Source: Microbacterium horticulturae
GTDB lineage: Bacteria; Actinomycetota; Actinomycetes; Actinomycetales; Microbacteriaceae
NCBI RefSeq assembly: GCF_029094505.1
Contig: NZ_CP119108.1
Coordinates: forward strand, 248,001 to 312,000
DNA length: 64,000 bases
Direction of reading: 5' to 3'
Shown here: positions 46,147 to 54,684 of the stretch, piece by piece
Numbering within the stretch: position 1 is the stretch's first letter
Layout: each line of letters begins with the position of its first letter
Position numbers and translations under genes: made by a program
The notes under the pieces: generated by a model
Seen by the model: only the letters and a program-made list of their open reading frames with translations
Told to the model about the DNA's origin: nothing
Databases searched by the model: none

Positions 46147-46755
46147 ATGGGCATGGACGAGCACGCGCGCCTTCCTCTGCGGGAGCGCAAGCGCCAGCGC
46201 ACGCGTGAACTGCTGATGGAGACCGGTCGACGCCTGTTCGAAGAGCGCGGCTACGACGAGACGACCGTCGCCGACATCGCTGCAGCCGCCGACATCGGCA
46301 CACGAACCTTCTTCGCATACTTCGAGACCAAAGAGCAGCTCTTGTTCTCTGACACCGACCCCCGAGTCACCTCAGCTCTGAGCGCCATCGACACGCGCAA
46401 GGCGGGTGAGTTGCCAACGGAAGTCCTGCTGCGCAGCCTGGCCAGCCCACAGATCGACGCTGAGGCGACCAACCCGAGCTCACAGCTACGACAGATGCTC
46501 ATGCCCCATGTCCCCGCGATCCAAGCACGAGCCCTCCGACTCCAACTCGAAGCGCAGCAGAAGATCACTGCGGCACTCCATGACGCATACCCGGAAGTCG
46601 ACGAGGCCGAACTTGCTGCCCTCGTCGGCGCCTTCATGGGCGCTGTCGCCGCCACATTCCAGTTCCTCGGCGACTCCACCACACCGTCCGCCCGAAAACG
46701 TCGCGTCATCGCCGCGGTCTCCAACGCCCTTACCTCCCACCGACCGGAACCCTAA
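46147..46755 (+). CDS. TetR family transcriptional regulator
   Basis: 202 residues from the ATG at 46147 (MGMDEHARLPLRERKRQRTR); a TTG two codons upstream and an ATG two codons in are alternatives. The TetR HTH is RERKRQRTRELLMETGRRLFEERGYDETTVADIAAAADIGTRTFFAYFETKEQL. The C-terminal ligand domain is all-helical. Base composition is somewhat lower in GC than the core genes. It probably controls the divergent FAD monooxygenase. Confidence 0.9.
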   Translation: MGMDEHARLPLRERKRQRTRELLMETGRRLFEERGYDETTVADIAAAADIGTRTFFAYFETKEQLLFSDTDPRVTSALSAIDTRKAGELPTEVLLRSLASPQIDAEATNPSSQLRQMLMPHVPAIQARALRLQLEAQQKITAALHDAYPEVDEAELAALVGAFMGAVAATFQFLGDSTTPSARKRRVIAAVSNALTSHRPEP

Positions 46756-46790
46756 GCGATGCCGCCGGTGCCGCGCGGCTGTACGCTGAG

Positions 46791-46909
46791 GCGATGCGGC
46801 AGTCCGCCGCATCGAGGTGACGTTGCACAAGCCGTGGTTCGCGCTCCATTTCGGCGTCAGGCCGACGGTCGTCATCGGCGGGCGTGGGCACCCCGCCCAA
46901 TGGGGCGTC
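46791..46909 (+). pseudogene. 5' fragment duplicated from the 99-residue gene at 49706-50005
   Basis: 119 bp that match 49716-49834 without gaps and with only a few substitutions, in the same orientation. It encodes AVRRIEVTLHKPWFALHFG and RPTVVIGGRGHPAQWGV, then breaks off into unrelated sequence. It lacks the gene's start context and its second half. It forms a direct repeat flanking the Fic module. Confidence 0.85.
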
Positions 46910-46940
46910 TCGAAACCTCACACGTGCGTTGAGAACCGCA

Positions 46941-46972
46941 TTACCAACACTTATTAAATTAAATGTTGGTAA
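46941..46972 (+). promoter_or_regulatory. AT-rich inverted repeat upstream of the Fic gene
   Basis: TTACCAACA (46941-46949) and TGTTGGTAA (46964-46972) are perfect 9-bp arms around an AT-only core apart from one C, ending 9 bp before the ATG. In this high-GC DNA it is conspicuous. It probably is the promoter-operator of the Fic gene. Confidence 0.65.
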
Positions 46973-46981
46973 GATGGTCCC

Positions 46982-48220
46982 ATGCCCACGCCTACCGAGG
47001 GTCTCGTTCCGATCGATGCGGTGACGTACGAGACGTTCGACTGGAAGCCGCGTGCGCCGGAGATGCACTCGCGGGCCGAGGTGGCGCGCCAGACCGGGCC
47101 GTACGATGCCGCGATCACGCCGCCCATCGCCGCGTGGTCGCCGGTCGTCTCGAGCGAAGACTCCGCCGACGTCGAGGATGCCACCCGCCGGCTGATTGAG
47201 TTCGACCAGCACGCGCAGAAGAAGCTGGGCACCGACAACCCTGCGCTCGGACCGACGACCGCGATCCTGCTTCGCACGGAGTCGGCGTCGTCGTCACAGA
47301 TCGAGCAGCTGACTACGTCGGCCAAGCAGCTCGCCCTCGCGGAGATCGACGAGGGCGACAAGCAGAACGCGCTCACCGTCCTCGGCAACGTGCGCGCTAT
47401 GGAAGCCGCCCTGGCTCTCGCCGACGACATCAGCGAGGACTCCATCCTCGCGATGCACAAGGCGCTGATGCTCCACCAAACCGGCTTCCCGCCCGAGGAA
47501 GCCGGCCGGTACCGCCAGGAGCAGGTCTGGATCGGTCGGGGTGAAGCCGGTCCTCGACTGGCCGACTTCGTCGCCCCGCATCACGACCGGATCTTCGGTG
47601 CGATCGAGGACCTCGTGAACTTCGTGAAGTGCCAGGATGTTCCCGTGCTCGTCCAGGTGGCCGTCGCCCACGCTCAGTTCGAGACGATCCACCCGTTCCC
47701 GGACGGCAACGGCCGGACCGGCCGAGCGCTCGCGCAGTCGATCCTCCGCAACAAGGGTCTCGTCGGCTCCACCGCCGTACCGATCTCGGCCGGCCTCCTC
47801 GTGGACGTCCACCGCTACTTCGACGCGCTCAGCTCCTTCAGAGAGGGCGACGCCGGCCCGATCATCCGCGACTTCGCCAACGCGAGCCGGATCGCGGCGA
47901 CCACGGGAACGCAGCTCGTCGACGACCTCGTAGAGCAGCTCGAAGAGTCGCGCGAGAAGATGGCCGGCATCCGTGCCGATGCCGCGGCGTGGAAGATCTT
48001 GCCCACTCTCGTCGGTCAGCCTGCGGTGAGCGTGAAGTACCTGAAGAGCGCGCTCGGTCTCGGCGAGATGGCCGCGCTGCGCGCGCTGGACGCGCTGACG
48101 GACCGGGACGTGCTCACCGAGACCACGGGGAAGAGCCGCGGCCGCGTCTGGCAGCACCGCGGCATCTTCGGGGCCCTCGACTCATACGCCTCGGTGATCC
48201 GGCGGATGTCAGTGCAATGA
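46982..48220 (+). CDS. Fic family protein (AMP-transferase fold)
   Basis: 412 residues. The Fic catalytic loop HPFPDGNGRTGR lies at about residues 237-248 and matches HPFx(D/E)GNGRxxR. An N-terminal Fic-N region contains an SxxxE-type inhibitory helix (SSSQIEQL, near 103-110), so activity may be self-inhibited by an internal Glu. The C-terminus is a winged-helix-like segment (VSVKYLKSALGLGEMAALRALDALTDRDVLTETTGKSRGR). Such proteins transfer AMP to Tyr, Ser or Thr of target proteins. No separate antitoxin gene is visible. Confidence 0.93.
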   Translation: MPTPTEGLVPIDAVTYETFDWKPRAPEMHSRAEVARQTGPYDAAITPPIAAWSPVVSSEDSADVEDATRRLIEFDQHAQKKLGTDNPALGPTTAILLRTESASSSQIEQLTTSAKQLALAEIDEGDKQNALTVLGNVRAMEAALALADDISEDSILAMHKALMLHQTGFPPEEAGRYRQEQVWIGRGEAGPRLADFVAPHHDRIFGAIEDLVNFVKCQDVPVLVQVAVAHAQFETIHPFPDGNGRTGRALAQSILRNKGLVGSTAVPISAGLLVDVHRYFDALSSFREGDAGPIIRDFANASRIAATTGTQLVDDLVEQLEESREKMAGIRADAAAWKILPTLVGQPAVSVKYLKSALGLGEMAALRALDALTDRDVLTETTGKSRGRVWQHRGIFGALDSYASVIRRMSVQ

Positions 48221-48231
48221 CCGGAATCGGG

Positions 48232-48264
48232 AGAACCCCATCGCTGTCGAGATGGCGGGGTTCT
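48232..48264 (+). terminator. hairpin terminator of the Fic gene
   Basis: AGAACCCC (48232-48239) pairs with GGGGTTCT (48257-48264), with further pairing ATC/GAT inside. No U-tract. A second inverted repeat, GAGCTCAGC/GCTGAGCTC, follows at about 48271-48322. Confidence 0.6.
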
Positions 48265-48374
48265 TCGGTGCGAGCTCAGCCGAACAGGCTGCAGTCGAGG
48301 TTGCTGCAGGTGCCGCTGAGCTCGAAGCAGCATTGGGGCAGGGGCCGCCGCGACGCTCCGCCGTCGCGACAGCC

Positions 48375-49046
48375 TTAAGTGCGGATGGTCTGTTGCAGAA
48401 CCTGGAAGGCGATGGCGACGACGAGCGCGTTGTAGAAGAAGCTCAGGATGCTGTGCAGCAGGACGACGCGCCGGACGCGAAGACTCAGCACCTGGGCGTC
48501 TGAGGTCGCGAAGGACGCACCGATGGTGAAGGAGAAGTAGAAATAGTCGATGAGAGTGGGTTTCCTCTTGCCGGGGAATGTAACCCCACCTCGCTGCCCG
48601 GCTTCGTCTACTGCCCAGTAGTTGTATGCGAAGCCCACTTGCAAGAGCGCCCAGGACAGCACCACACCTATCGAAGCGGCGACTGCGATAGGCAACGGGG
48701 TGCCGCCGTGCGCCTGTGTCACGAGTGCGACGACCGCGGAGTAGCCGCCGGTCACGCTGGCCGCCAGGGGGAGAAGCCACGACCAGCGTGCGACCTCTCG
48801 GATGACGGCGGGGGCTTCTTGATCTCGCTGTCCGTTCCACGCCACCACCAGCACACCGATGAGGTACGCCAGGGTGATCGATTCCCACAGCAGTAGGGTC
48901 CAGAGTTGGCCGAGGACGACATAAGCGACGCTCGTGAGGAGGATCGCGCTCTCGACGAGGGTCGTGACACCCCGCGACCACGTCATCCGCGGGGATCTTG
49001 CCGCTCGCCCTTGGCTCACCGTCGGCCTTTCGCTCCCCACCATCAT
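48375..49046 (-). CDS. DUF1345 membrane protein
   Basis: 223 residues from the ATG at 49046 (another ATG is one codon in). About six hydrophobic segments, with the signature FAYNYWAVDEAGQRGGVTFPGKRKPTLIDYFYFSFTIGASFATSDAQVLS typical of DUF1345/COG4291. This resembles the pore-loop stretch of two-helix potassium channels (YFYFSFTIGASFATSD), but the function is unproven. It is divergent from the phosphoesterase gene. Confidence 0.85.
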   Translation of the reverse strand: MMVGSERPTVSQGRAARSPRMTWSRGVTTLVESAILLTSVAYVVLGQLWTLLLWESITLAYLIGVLVVAWNGQRDQEAPAVIREVARWSWLLPLAASVTGGYSAVVALVTQAHGGTPLPIAVAASIGVVLSWALLQVGFAYNYWAVDEAGQRGGVTFPGKRKPTLIDYFYFSFTIGASFATSDAQVLSLRVRRVVLLHSILSFFYNALVVAIAFQVLQQTIRT

Positions 49047-49112
49047 GACCGACGGCTGTCGAGATCCCCAGCACTGTGCACGACGCAGACCACCGGGCGC
49101 TACGGTCGTTTC

Positions 49113-49625
49113 ATGACGACGCGGCTCGTGCTTCTTGCCGACACGCACATCCCCAAGCGTGCGCGGGTGCTGCCGCCCGCCGTGCTGCGGGCGGCCGATG
49201 AAGCGGATGTCATCATCCACGCCGGAGATTGGGTGGCGGCATCCGTCCTCGACGAACTCTGCGCCCACGGCGACGTGCTCGGCGTGTGGGGCAACAACGA
49301 CGGACCAGAACTCCGCCGCCGGCTGCCCGAGATCGCGCGCCGGCGCATCGAAGAGGTCGACGTGGCGGTCGTGCACGTGACAGGTGACGCGAAGACGCGC
49401 GAGCGTCGCATGGACGAGCAGTTCGGCGATGTCGACCTGCTCGTGTTCGGGCACAGCCACATCCCGTGGGACACGACGACACCCGGTGGGCTGCGTCTGC
49501 TCAACCCGGGTTCGCCCACCGACCGGCGCCGGCAGCCGCAGCACACGTTCATGACGGCTGTGATCGACGGCTCCGACATCCGCGACGTGACGCTCGTCGC
49601 GCTGCCTCAAAGACCGTCGGTTTGA
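49113..49625 (+). CDS. YfcE/MJ0936-type metallophosphoesterase
   Basis: 170 residues. Metal-binding motifs are in order: LADTHIPKR (DxH), IHAGDW (GD), VWGNND (GNND), VVHVTGD (H; the usual GH is VH-TGD) and FGHSHIPWD (GHSH), then LLNPGSPTDRRRQP. It fits small manganese phosphodiesterases acting on nucleotides or nucleic-acid ends. Confidence 0.92.
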   Translation: MTTRLVLLADTHIPKRARVLPPAVLRAADEADVIIHAGDWVAASVLDELCAHGDVLGVWGNNDGPELRRRLPEIARRRIEEVDVAVVHVTGDAKTRERRMDEQFGDVDLLVFGHSHIPWDTTTPGGLRLLNPGSPTDRRRQPQHTFMTAVIDGSDIRDVTLVALPQRPSV

Positions 49626-49705
49626 CCTCGTCCACGAGGCGGGTCACGCTGGACGGACAGAACGACAGGAGCACCCATGTCACGTGCCGGCCGACCGGAG
49701 TCTGA

Positions 49706-50005
49706 GTGAGCAGCGGCGATGCGGCAGTCCGCCGCATTGAGGTGACGTTGCACAAGCCGTGGTTCGCACTCTATTTCGGTGTCCGGCCGACGGTCGTCAT
49801 CGGCGGGCGTGGGCACCCTGCGCAGTGGGGCGTCGGCACTTGGCAGATTCCATCAGACCAGTCCGCGACCATCGGCGTCTTCCTCTTCAACCGCCTGTGG
49901 CGTTTCGGTCAGTCGGAGTTCGCGATCGAGCCGGGCGGCCCGTCGGCGCTGGTCTATCGGGCGCCGGCTCTTCCGTTCACGCGCGGACGGATTCGCCCTC
50001 GCTGA
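49706..50005 (+). CDS. conserved hypothetical protein (99 residues)
   Basis: MSSGDAAVRRIEVTLHKPWF begins a mostly beta protein with conserved-looking FALYFGVRPTVVIGGRGHPAQWGVGTW and IGVFLFNRLWRFG. No membrane helix or signal. Its 5' 119 bp occur again at 46791-46909. The repeated segment and the intact second half show that this is the parental copy. Confidence 0.75.
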   Translation: MSSGDAAVRRIEVTLHKPWFALYFGVRPTVVIGGRGHPAQWGVGTWQIPSDQSATIGVFLFNRLWRFGQSEFAIEPGGPSALVYRAPALPFTRGRIRPR

Positions 50006-50081
50006 AGCACGCGTGGCTGAGTCCTCCGGGCGGGTGGCGAAACGCCGTCGGCTGTATCAATGGATGCCGCGTCCGCACCAC

Positions 50082-50930
50082 TCAGCGGGCGTTCTTCTCC
50101 AGCGCAGCCTGGGCTGCCGCGAGAGCCTGCTCCGCGGCATCCACCTTTTCGTCCGCCGCCGAGCGGCGCTCCTCCAGCTGGCCCATTCGGCTGTGCAGGT
50201 CCGCCGCCTCATCGCGCACACGGCGCAGCTCGGCATCCAGTTCCTTCTGACGACTGTCGAGCTCGTCGTAGCGGGCGAGAGCCTCACTGAGGTCTCGCTC
50301 CGTGCTCTTCTGTTCGCGCTGCGCGCGCGACAGCGCCTGCTCGGCATCGTGCACGGCGCGCTCTGCCTTGTGCCGCTCGCGCCGTGCCTTGAGTTCGTCG
50401 GTCGGCACAGCCGCGGCGTGTGCGGGCTCGACCTCGCCGCCACCGAGCGCGGCGGCGAGGTCGAGCGAGCCGGACGGCTCGAGCTCGCGGACCAGTCGCC
50501 CCGAGGCGACGGCGGTCGCGGCATCCCGATCGAAGAACGCCGCGCTGATCGTCTGTTGCACCGCCTCGAGCGTCGACGCCGTGACGCGACCGCCGCGCGC
50601 GGTGGCGAGCGCGGCGGCATCCTGCGCGAGGCGATCGGTCAGTGCGCGCCGCTGCTTGCTCAGCTGAGTGAGCGCCGCCGCGTCGAGGTCGGTCTGCGCT
50701 TCGCGAAGCTCTTCGGCGAGTTCCAGTGCCTGCGCGAGCGCCTGCGCGCGCTCGCGGGCGAACACGTTCACCACCCACGCGGCGACCGAGGGCTTGCGCA
50801 GGGCGCGGATCTGCTGCGCAAGGTCGGGGTCGGCAGCATCCTTCGCCCGGGCGTTTCGGGTGGCGATGAAGTCGTCGGGCGAACCGGCATAGAGCTTGGC
50901 GGCGATCTCCGCCAGCGTCTGCTCGGTCAT
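50082..50930 (-). CDS. coiled-coil protein of unknown function
   Basis: 282 residues from the ATG at 50930. Residues 1-150 are helical, with KLYAGSPDDFIATRNARAKDA and KPSVAAWVVNVFARER, a pattern seen in actinobacterial proteins without known role. Residues 175-282 form a long Ala/Glu/Arg coiled coil (KAERAVHDAEQALSRAQREQ). No membrane segment. It may be cotranscribed with the acyltransferase, 41 bp upstream on the same strand. Confidence 0.75.
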   Translation of the reverse strand: MTEQTLAEIAAKLYAGSPDDFIATRNARAKDAADPDLAQQIRALRKPSVAAWVVNVFARERAQALAQALELAEELREAQTDLDAAALTQLSKQRRALTDRLAQDAAALATARGGRVTASTLEAVQQTISAAFFDRDAATAVASGRLVRELEPSGSLDLAAALGGGEVEPAHAAAVPTDELKARRERHKAERAVHDAEQALSRAQREQKSTERDLSEALARYDELDSRQKELDAELRRVRDEAADLHSRMGQLEERRSAADEKVDAAEQALAAAQAALEKNAR

Positions 50931-50971
50931 GGCCGGTCCGTTCTCCCCGCTCGGTGGTGCTCCCGAGCTGC

Positions 50972-51682
50972 TCAGTCTCGCGACGTCGCGTTCACGCTGC
51001 CGGAGCGCTCCTGGCCGCTCAGACGTGCGATGGCGGCCATCATGCGCTCGGTGATCTCGCGGCGAGCCTTTCCATCGGGCACGTCGGCAAGATCGGACAG
51101 GTCGAGCGGCTCGCCGAAGCGCACCTCCAGGCGCGGTCGACCCGGCAGCAGGTGGCCGAGCGGCTTGGCGGTACTTGTGCCGATCAGTCCGACCGGCACA
51201 ACGGCGGCGCCCGTGCTGCGGGCCATCCACGCCGCGCCGCCATGCCCCTCGTGCAGGTGGCCGTCGCGTGAGCGGGTGCCCTCCGGGAACACCGCGAACA
51301 CGCTGCCAGCGCGAAGGATGCTGCTGCCGGCGTCGAGCGCGGCGCGTGCGTCGCGTCCGGTCGCACGGTGCACCGGCACGCCGCCGACCGACGTGAAGAA
51401 CCAGCGCTTGACGCGGCCGAGGACTCCGGGCCCGGTGAAGTACGACGACTTGGTGAGGAACTGCACCGGGCGGGTGGCGGAGGTCGGGATGATGAGAGTG
51501 TCGAGCGACGCGAGGTGGTTGCTCACCAGAAGCACCGGCCCGCGGGCGGGCACGTTGTCTCGGCCGACGATGCGCGGCCGGTACAGCAGCCAGAACAGCG
51601 GTCGCAGGATGACCCGCCCGATGAAATAGACGGCGCCCGGACGCGGCGCGGGGGCGGGGCTCGGCGGTGCAGGCGTTGTCAC
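50972..51682 (-). CDS. plsC: 1-acyl-sn-glycerol-3-phosphate acyltransferase family protein
   Basis: 236 residues. The HX4D catalytic motif appears as NHLASLD near residue 56, and the glycerol-phosphate-binding motif as FPEGTRSRDG near 145. A hydrophobic N-terminal stretch (YFIGRVILRPLFWLLY) anchors it at the membrane. It acylates lysophosphatidate in phospholipid synthesis. Actinobacteria often have several such genes, so the exact acceptor is uncertain. Confidence 0.9.
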   Translation of the reverse strand: MTTPAPPSPAPAPRPGAVYFIGRVILRPLFWLLYRPRIVGRDNVPARGPVLLVSNHLASLDTLIIPTSATRPVQFLTKSSYFTGPGVLGRVKRWFFTSVGGVPVHRATGRDARAALDAGSSILRAGSVFAVFPEGTRSRDGHLHEGHGGAAWMARSTGAAVVPVGLIGTSTAKPLGHLLPGRPRLEVRFGEPLDLSDLADVPDGKARREITERMMAAIARLSGQERSGSVNATSRD

Positions 51683-51828
51683 GTCGCCACCCTATCCGCC
51701 GTGGCAGTGTTCGGCTCGTTCTGTGCAACGCAACCACCTGGCGCCCGCCGCCCCGAGAACGTATCGTGACCCCCAGACGGCGGGATCCGAGTCACGCGCT
51801 TGCCAACGACCCGCCAGGCGAGGGGGCC

Positions 51829-54189
51829 ATGATGGTCGGAACCGATCGGATCAATGACATCTGGGGTGCGCGCACCCCGTTCGCGGCGGGTGAGGTGTGG
51901 CCGCAGAGACAGGACGAGCACCTCATCGACGGCATCGGCCACGACGATGTGGAGAAGTGGGTGCGCGGCGCGTGCCTGCTGTGCAGCAACGGCTGCGGCG
52001 TCGAGGTCGCGGTCGCCGGCGGTCGGATGGTGGGCATCCGCGGACGCGCCGAAGACCGCGTGAACCACGGCCGGCTCGGCCCGAAGGGGCTCTACGGTTG
52101 GCAGGGCGAGCAGCACGACCGGCTCACGGCGCCGCTGATCCGGCGCGACGGCGAGCTCGTCGAGACCGACTGGGAGACCGCGATGTCGGCGATCGTCGAC
52201 CGCTCGCGCACCCTGCTCGAGACCAAGGGTCCGCTCTCGCACGGGTTCTACACCTCGGGTCAACTGATGATCGAGGAGTACTACACGCTCGCCGTCATCG
52301 GCAAGGCCGGCATCGGCACGCCGCACATGGACGGCAACACCCGCTTGTGCACCGCGACGGCGTCGGCGGCGTTCCAGGAGTCGTTCGGCAGCGACGGGCA
52401 ACCCGGCTCGTACACCGACATCGACCTCTGCGACACTATCTTCCTCTTCGGGCACAACGTCGCCGAGACGCAGACCGTGCTCTGGAGTCGCATGCTCGAC
52501 CGTCTCGACGGTCCCAACCCCCCGCGGCTCGTGTGCGTCGACCCGCGGCGCACCAAGGTCGCCGAGCGCGCCACGGTGCACCTGCCCATCCGCAACGGCA
52601 CGAACCTCGCCCTCATGAACGCCCTCGTCCACGAGATCATCGCCGCCGGTGCCGTCGACCGCACCTACGTCGACGCGCACACGATCGGCTTCGACGAGCT
52701 CGAGAAGATGACGAAGGATGCCACGGCCGAATGGGCTGCGGAGATCTGCGGGGTCGCGGCATCCGATATAAAGAAGGCCGCCGAGATCTTCGCGACCAGC
52801 GAGCGCGTGGTCTCGACCTGCTCGATGGGTTTCTACCAGTCGCACCAGGCGACGGCGGCGTCGTGCCAAGTGAACAACATGCACCTGCTGCGGGGAATGG
52901 TGGGGCGGCCAGGCGCCGGCATCCTTCAGATGAACGGCCAACCGTCGGCCGAGAACAACCGCGAGGCCGGATGCGGGGCGGCGTTGCCCGGCTTCCGCAA
53001 CTGGTCGAATCCGGCCCACGTCGACGAGCTCGCAACGCTGTGGAACGTCGACCCGCTCGTCATTCCGCACTGGAAGCCGCCGACCGACGCGATGACGTTG
53101 TTCCGGTATGCCGAGGAAGGGTCGATCGGTTTCCTGTGGATCGCCGGCACGAATCCGGCGGTCTCGATGCCCGATCTGGCGCGGATTCGGGCGACGCTTG
53201 CGGGGGACCAGTGCTTCGTCGTGGTCTCAGACGGCTACCTCACCGAAACCGCGGCGCTCGCCGACGTCGTCCTGCCGACCGCGCTGTGGGCCGAGAAGAC
53301 CGGCAGCTACACCAACGTCGACCGCACCGTGCACCTGCAAGAGAAGGCCGTCGACCCGCCCGGGCAGGCGCGCAGCGATCTCGACATCTGGATCGACTAC
53401 GCGCGACGGCTCGATCTGCACGACAAGGACGGCCACCCGCTGCCGGCCTGGAACACGCCCGAGGCCGCGTTCGCCGGCTGGCAGGAGTGCAGCGCAGGCC
53501 GCCTGTGCGACTACACGGGCCTCTCCTATGGTCAGCTGCACGAGGTCGGCGGCATCCAGTGGCCGGTCACCGCGCAGGCGCCCGACGGCACCGAACGCCT
53601 CTACGGCGACGGACGCTTCGCGACGCACGCCGACTTCTGCGAGACCTACGGGCACGATCTGACGACCGGCACTCCGGTCACGCGCACGCAGTACCTCGCC
53701 GACCACCCCGACGGCCGTGCGGTGCTCAAGACCGCGCCGTATCAAGAGGCTTTCGAGACCCCCGACGACGAGTACCCGCTGCGGCTGACCACCGGGCGCA
53801 CCGTCTACCACTTCCACACCCGCACGAAGACCAAGCGCGCGGCGCCTCTGCAAGAGGCCGCGCCGTCGATGTGGGTGGAAGTGTCGCAAGTGGATGCCGC
53901 GGCCCGCGGCATCCACGAGGGCGATATCGTTCGCGTCACGTCGCGTCGTGGCTCCATCGAGGCACCGGCGCGGGTGTCGCATGTGCGCGACGGTGTCGTG
54001 TTCGCGCCGTGGCACTACGGCGGCGATGCGCTCACGGCGGCGAACGAGCTCACGCTGACCGCGTGGGATCCCGTCTCGAAGCAGCCCGAGTTCAAGGTCG
54101 CGGCGATCCGGCTGCAGAAGGTGCGCGACGGCGATGGGCCCGCACCGGCACCGCTGCTGACGGCGTCGGCACCGGTGGAGGAGGTGTGA
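51829..54189 (+). CDS. molybdopterin oxidoreductase lacking the fourth Fe-S cysteine
   Basis: 786 residues from the ATG at 51829. An N-terminal Fe-S region has C49-x2-C52-x3-C56, but the position of the usual fourth cysteine (NxGRLCxKG) is G84 in NHGRLGPKGLYG. The Mo-bis-MGD catalytic core follows (TRLCTATASAAFQES with a candidate Mo-ligand cysteine, IFLFGHNVAETQTV, FLWIAGTNPAVSMPD), then the MopB C-terminal beta-barrel (LRLTTGRTVYHFHTRTKTKR). It resembles assimilatory nitrate reductase/formate dehydrogenase-like enzymes. The electron acceptor and substrate are unknown. The next gene starts 1 bp after its stop. Confidence 0.85.
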   Translation: MMVGTDRINDIWGARTPFAAGEVWPQRQDEHLIDGIGHDDVEKWVRGACLLCSNGCGVEVAVAGGRMVGIRGRAEDRVNHGRLGPKGLYGWQGEQHDRLTAPLIRRDGELVETDWETAMSAIVDRSRTLLETKGPLSHGFYTSGQLMIEEYYTLAVIGKAGIGTPHMDGNTRLCTATASAAFQESFGSDGQPGSYTDIDLCDTIFLFGHNVAETQTVLWSRMLDRLDGPNPPRLVCVDPRRTKVAERATVHLPIRNGTNLALMNALVHEIIAAGAVDRTYVDAHTIGFDELEKMTKDATAEWAAEICGVAASDIKKAAEIFATSERVVSTCSMGFYQSHQATAASCQVNNMHLLRGMVGRPGAGILQMNGQPSAENNREAGCGAALPGFRNWSNPAHVDELATLWNVDPLVIPHWKPPTDAMTLFRYAEEGSIGFLWIAGTNPAVSMPDLARIRATLAGDQCFVVVSDGYLTETAALADVVLPTALWAEKTGSYTNVDRTVHLQEKAVDPPGQARSDLDIWIDYARRLDLHDKDGHPLPAWNTPEAAFAGWQECSAGRLCDYTGLSYGQLHEVGGIQWPVTAQAPDGTERLYGDGRFATHADFCETYGHDLTTGTPVTRTQYLADHPDGRAVLKTAPYQEAFETPDDEYPLRLTTGRTVYHFHTRTKTKRAAPLQEAAPSMWVEVSQVDAAARGIHEGDIVRVTSRRGSIEAPARVSHVRDGVVFAPWHYGGDALTAANELTLTAWDPVSKQPEFKVAAIRLQKVRDGDGPAPAPLLTASAPVEEV

Positions 54190-54190
54190 C

Positions 54191-54640
54191 ATGCAGCTGC
54201 CGCACTATCTCGCAGCCCTCGTGACCGCCGAGCGCAGGCTTGCCGACGGATACGACCAGGTGACGCGCGCGCACGCAGGCGTGGCTGACGTCGCATTGAC
54301 GTCTCGTTCGTTCGCCGAGGCGTCGCGGGCGAGGGCCGATGCGCTCGCCGCCGCGTGCGAAGACCGCTACCCCGGCGGCACGGACGAGGGTGCGCCGGCC
54401 TCGTTCGCGGCGGCGCAGCCCGGTCCGCTCGCTCTGCTGAGCGACCTCGCAGAGCTCGCGCGGCTGGCAGGGTTCGTGCATACCGCGTGGGAGGTCGTCG
54501 TGCAGGCGGCCTCGGGCCTGCGCGATCGCGATCTCCTGTCCGAAGCGCAGCAGAACGTCTCGGCGCTGGAGACTGAGGCGGCGTGGATCGACCACAAGAC
54601 GAAGAGCGAGGCCGCGCAGGCTGTGCTCGTCGCGGAGTGA
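54191..54640 (+). CDS. small helical protein coupled to the molybdopterin oxidoreductase
   Basis: 149 residues, nearly all alpha-helical (LAALVTAERRLADGYDQVTRAHA, SRSFAEASRARADALAAACEDRY, QAASGLRDRDLLSEAQQNV). It starts 1 bp after the oxidoreductase stop, so it is translated with it. It has no cofactor motif. It could be a dedicated maturation or docking partner, as TorD-like chaperones are, but shows no TorD signature. Confidence 0.7.
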   Translation: MQLPHYLAALVTAERRLADGYDQVTRAHAGVADVALTSRSFAEASRARADALAAACEDRYPGGTDEGAPASFAAAQPGPLALLSDLAELARLAGFVHTAWEVVVQAASGLRDRDLLSEAQQNVSALETEAAWIDHKTKSEAAQAVLVAE

Positions 54641-54684
54641 GGGCGTCGCCGGCCGCAGACGGAGTACGCGTAGGCTCGATCGCG

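Noticed and set aside
48271..48370. Minus-strand peptide QCCFELSGTCSNLDCSLFG as the remnant of a gene
   Set aside because: It is only about 20 residues, has no upstream frame of quality, and overlaps an inverted repeat (GAGCTCAGC/GCTGAGCTC).
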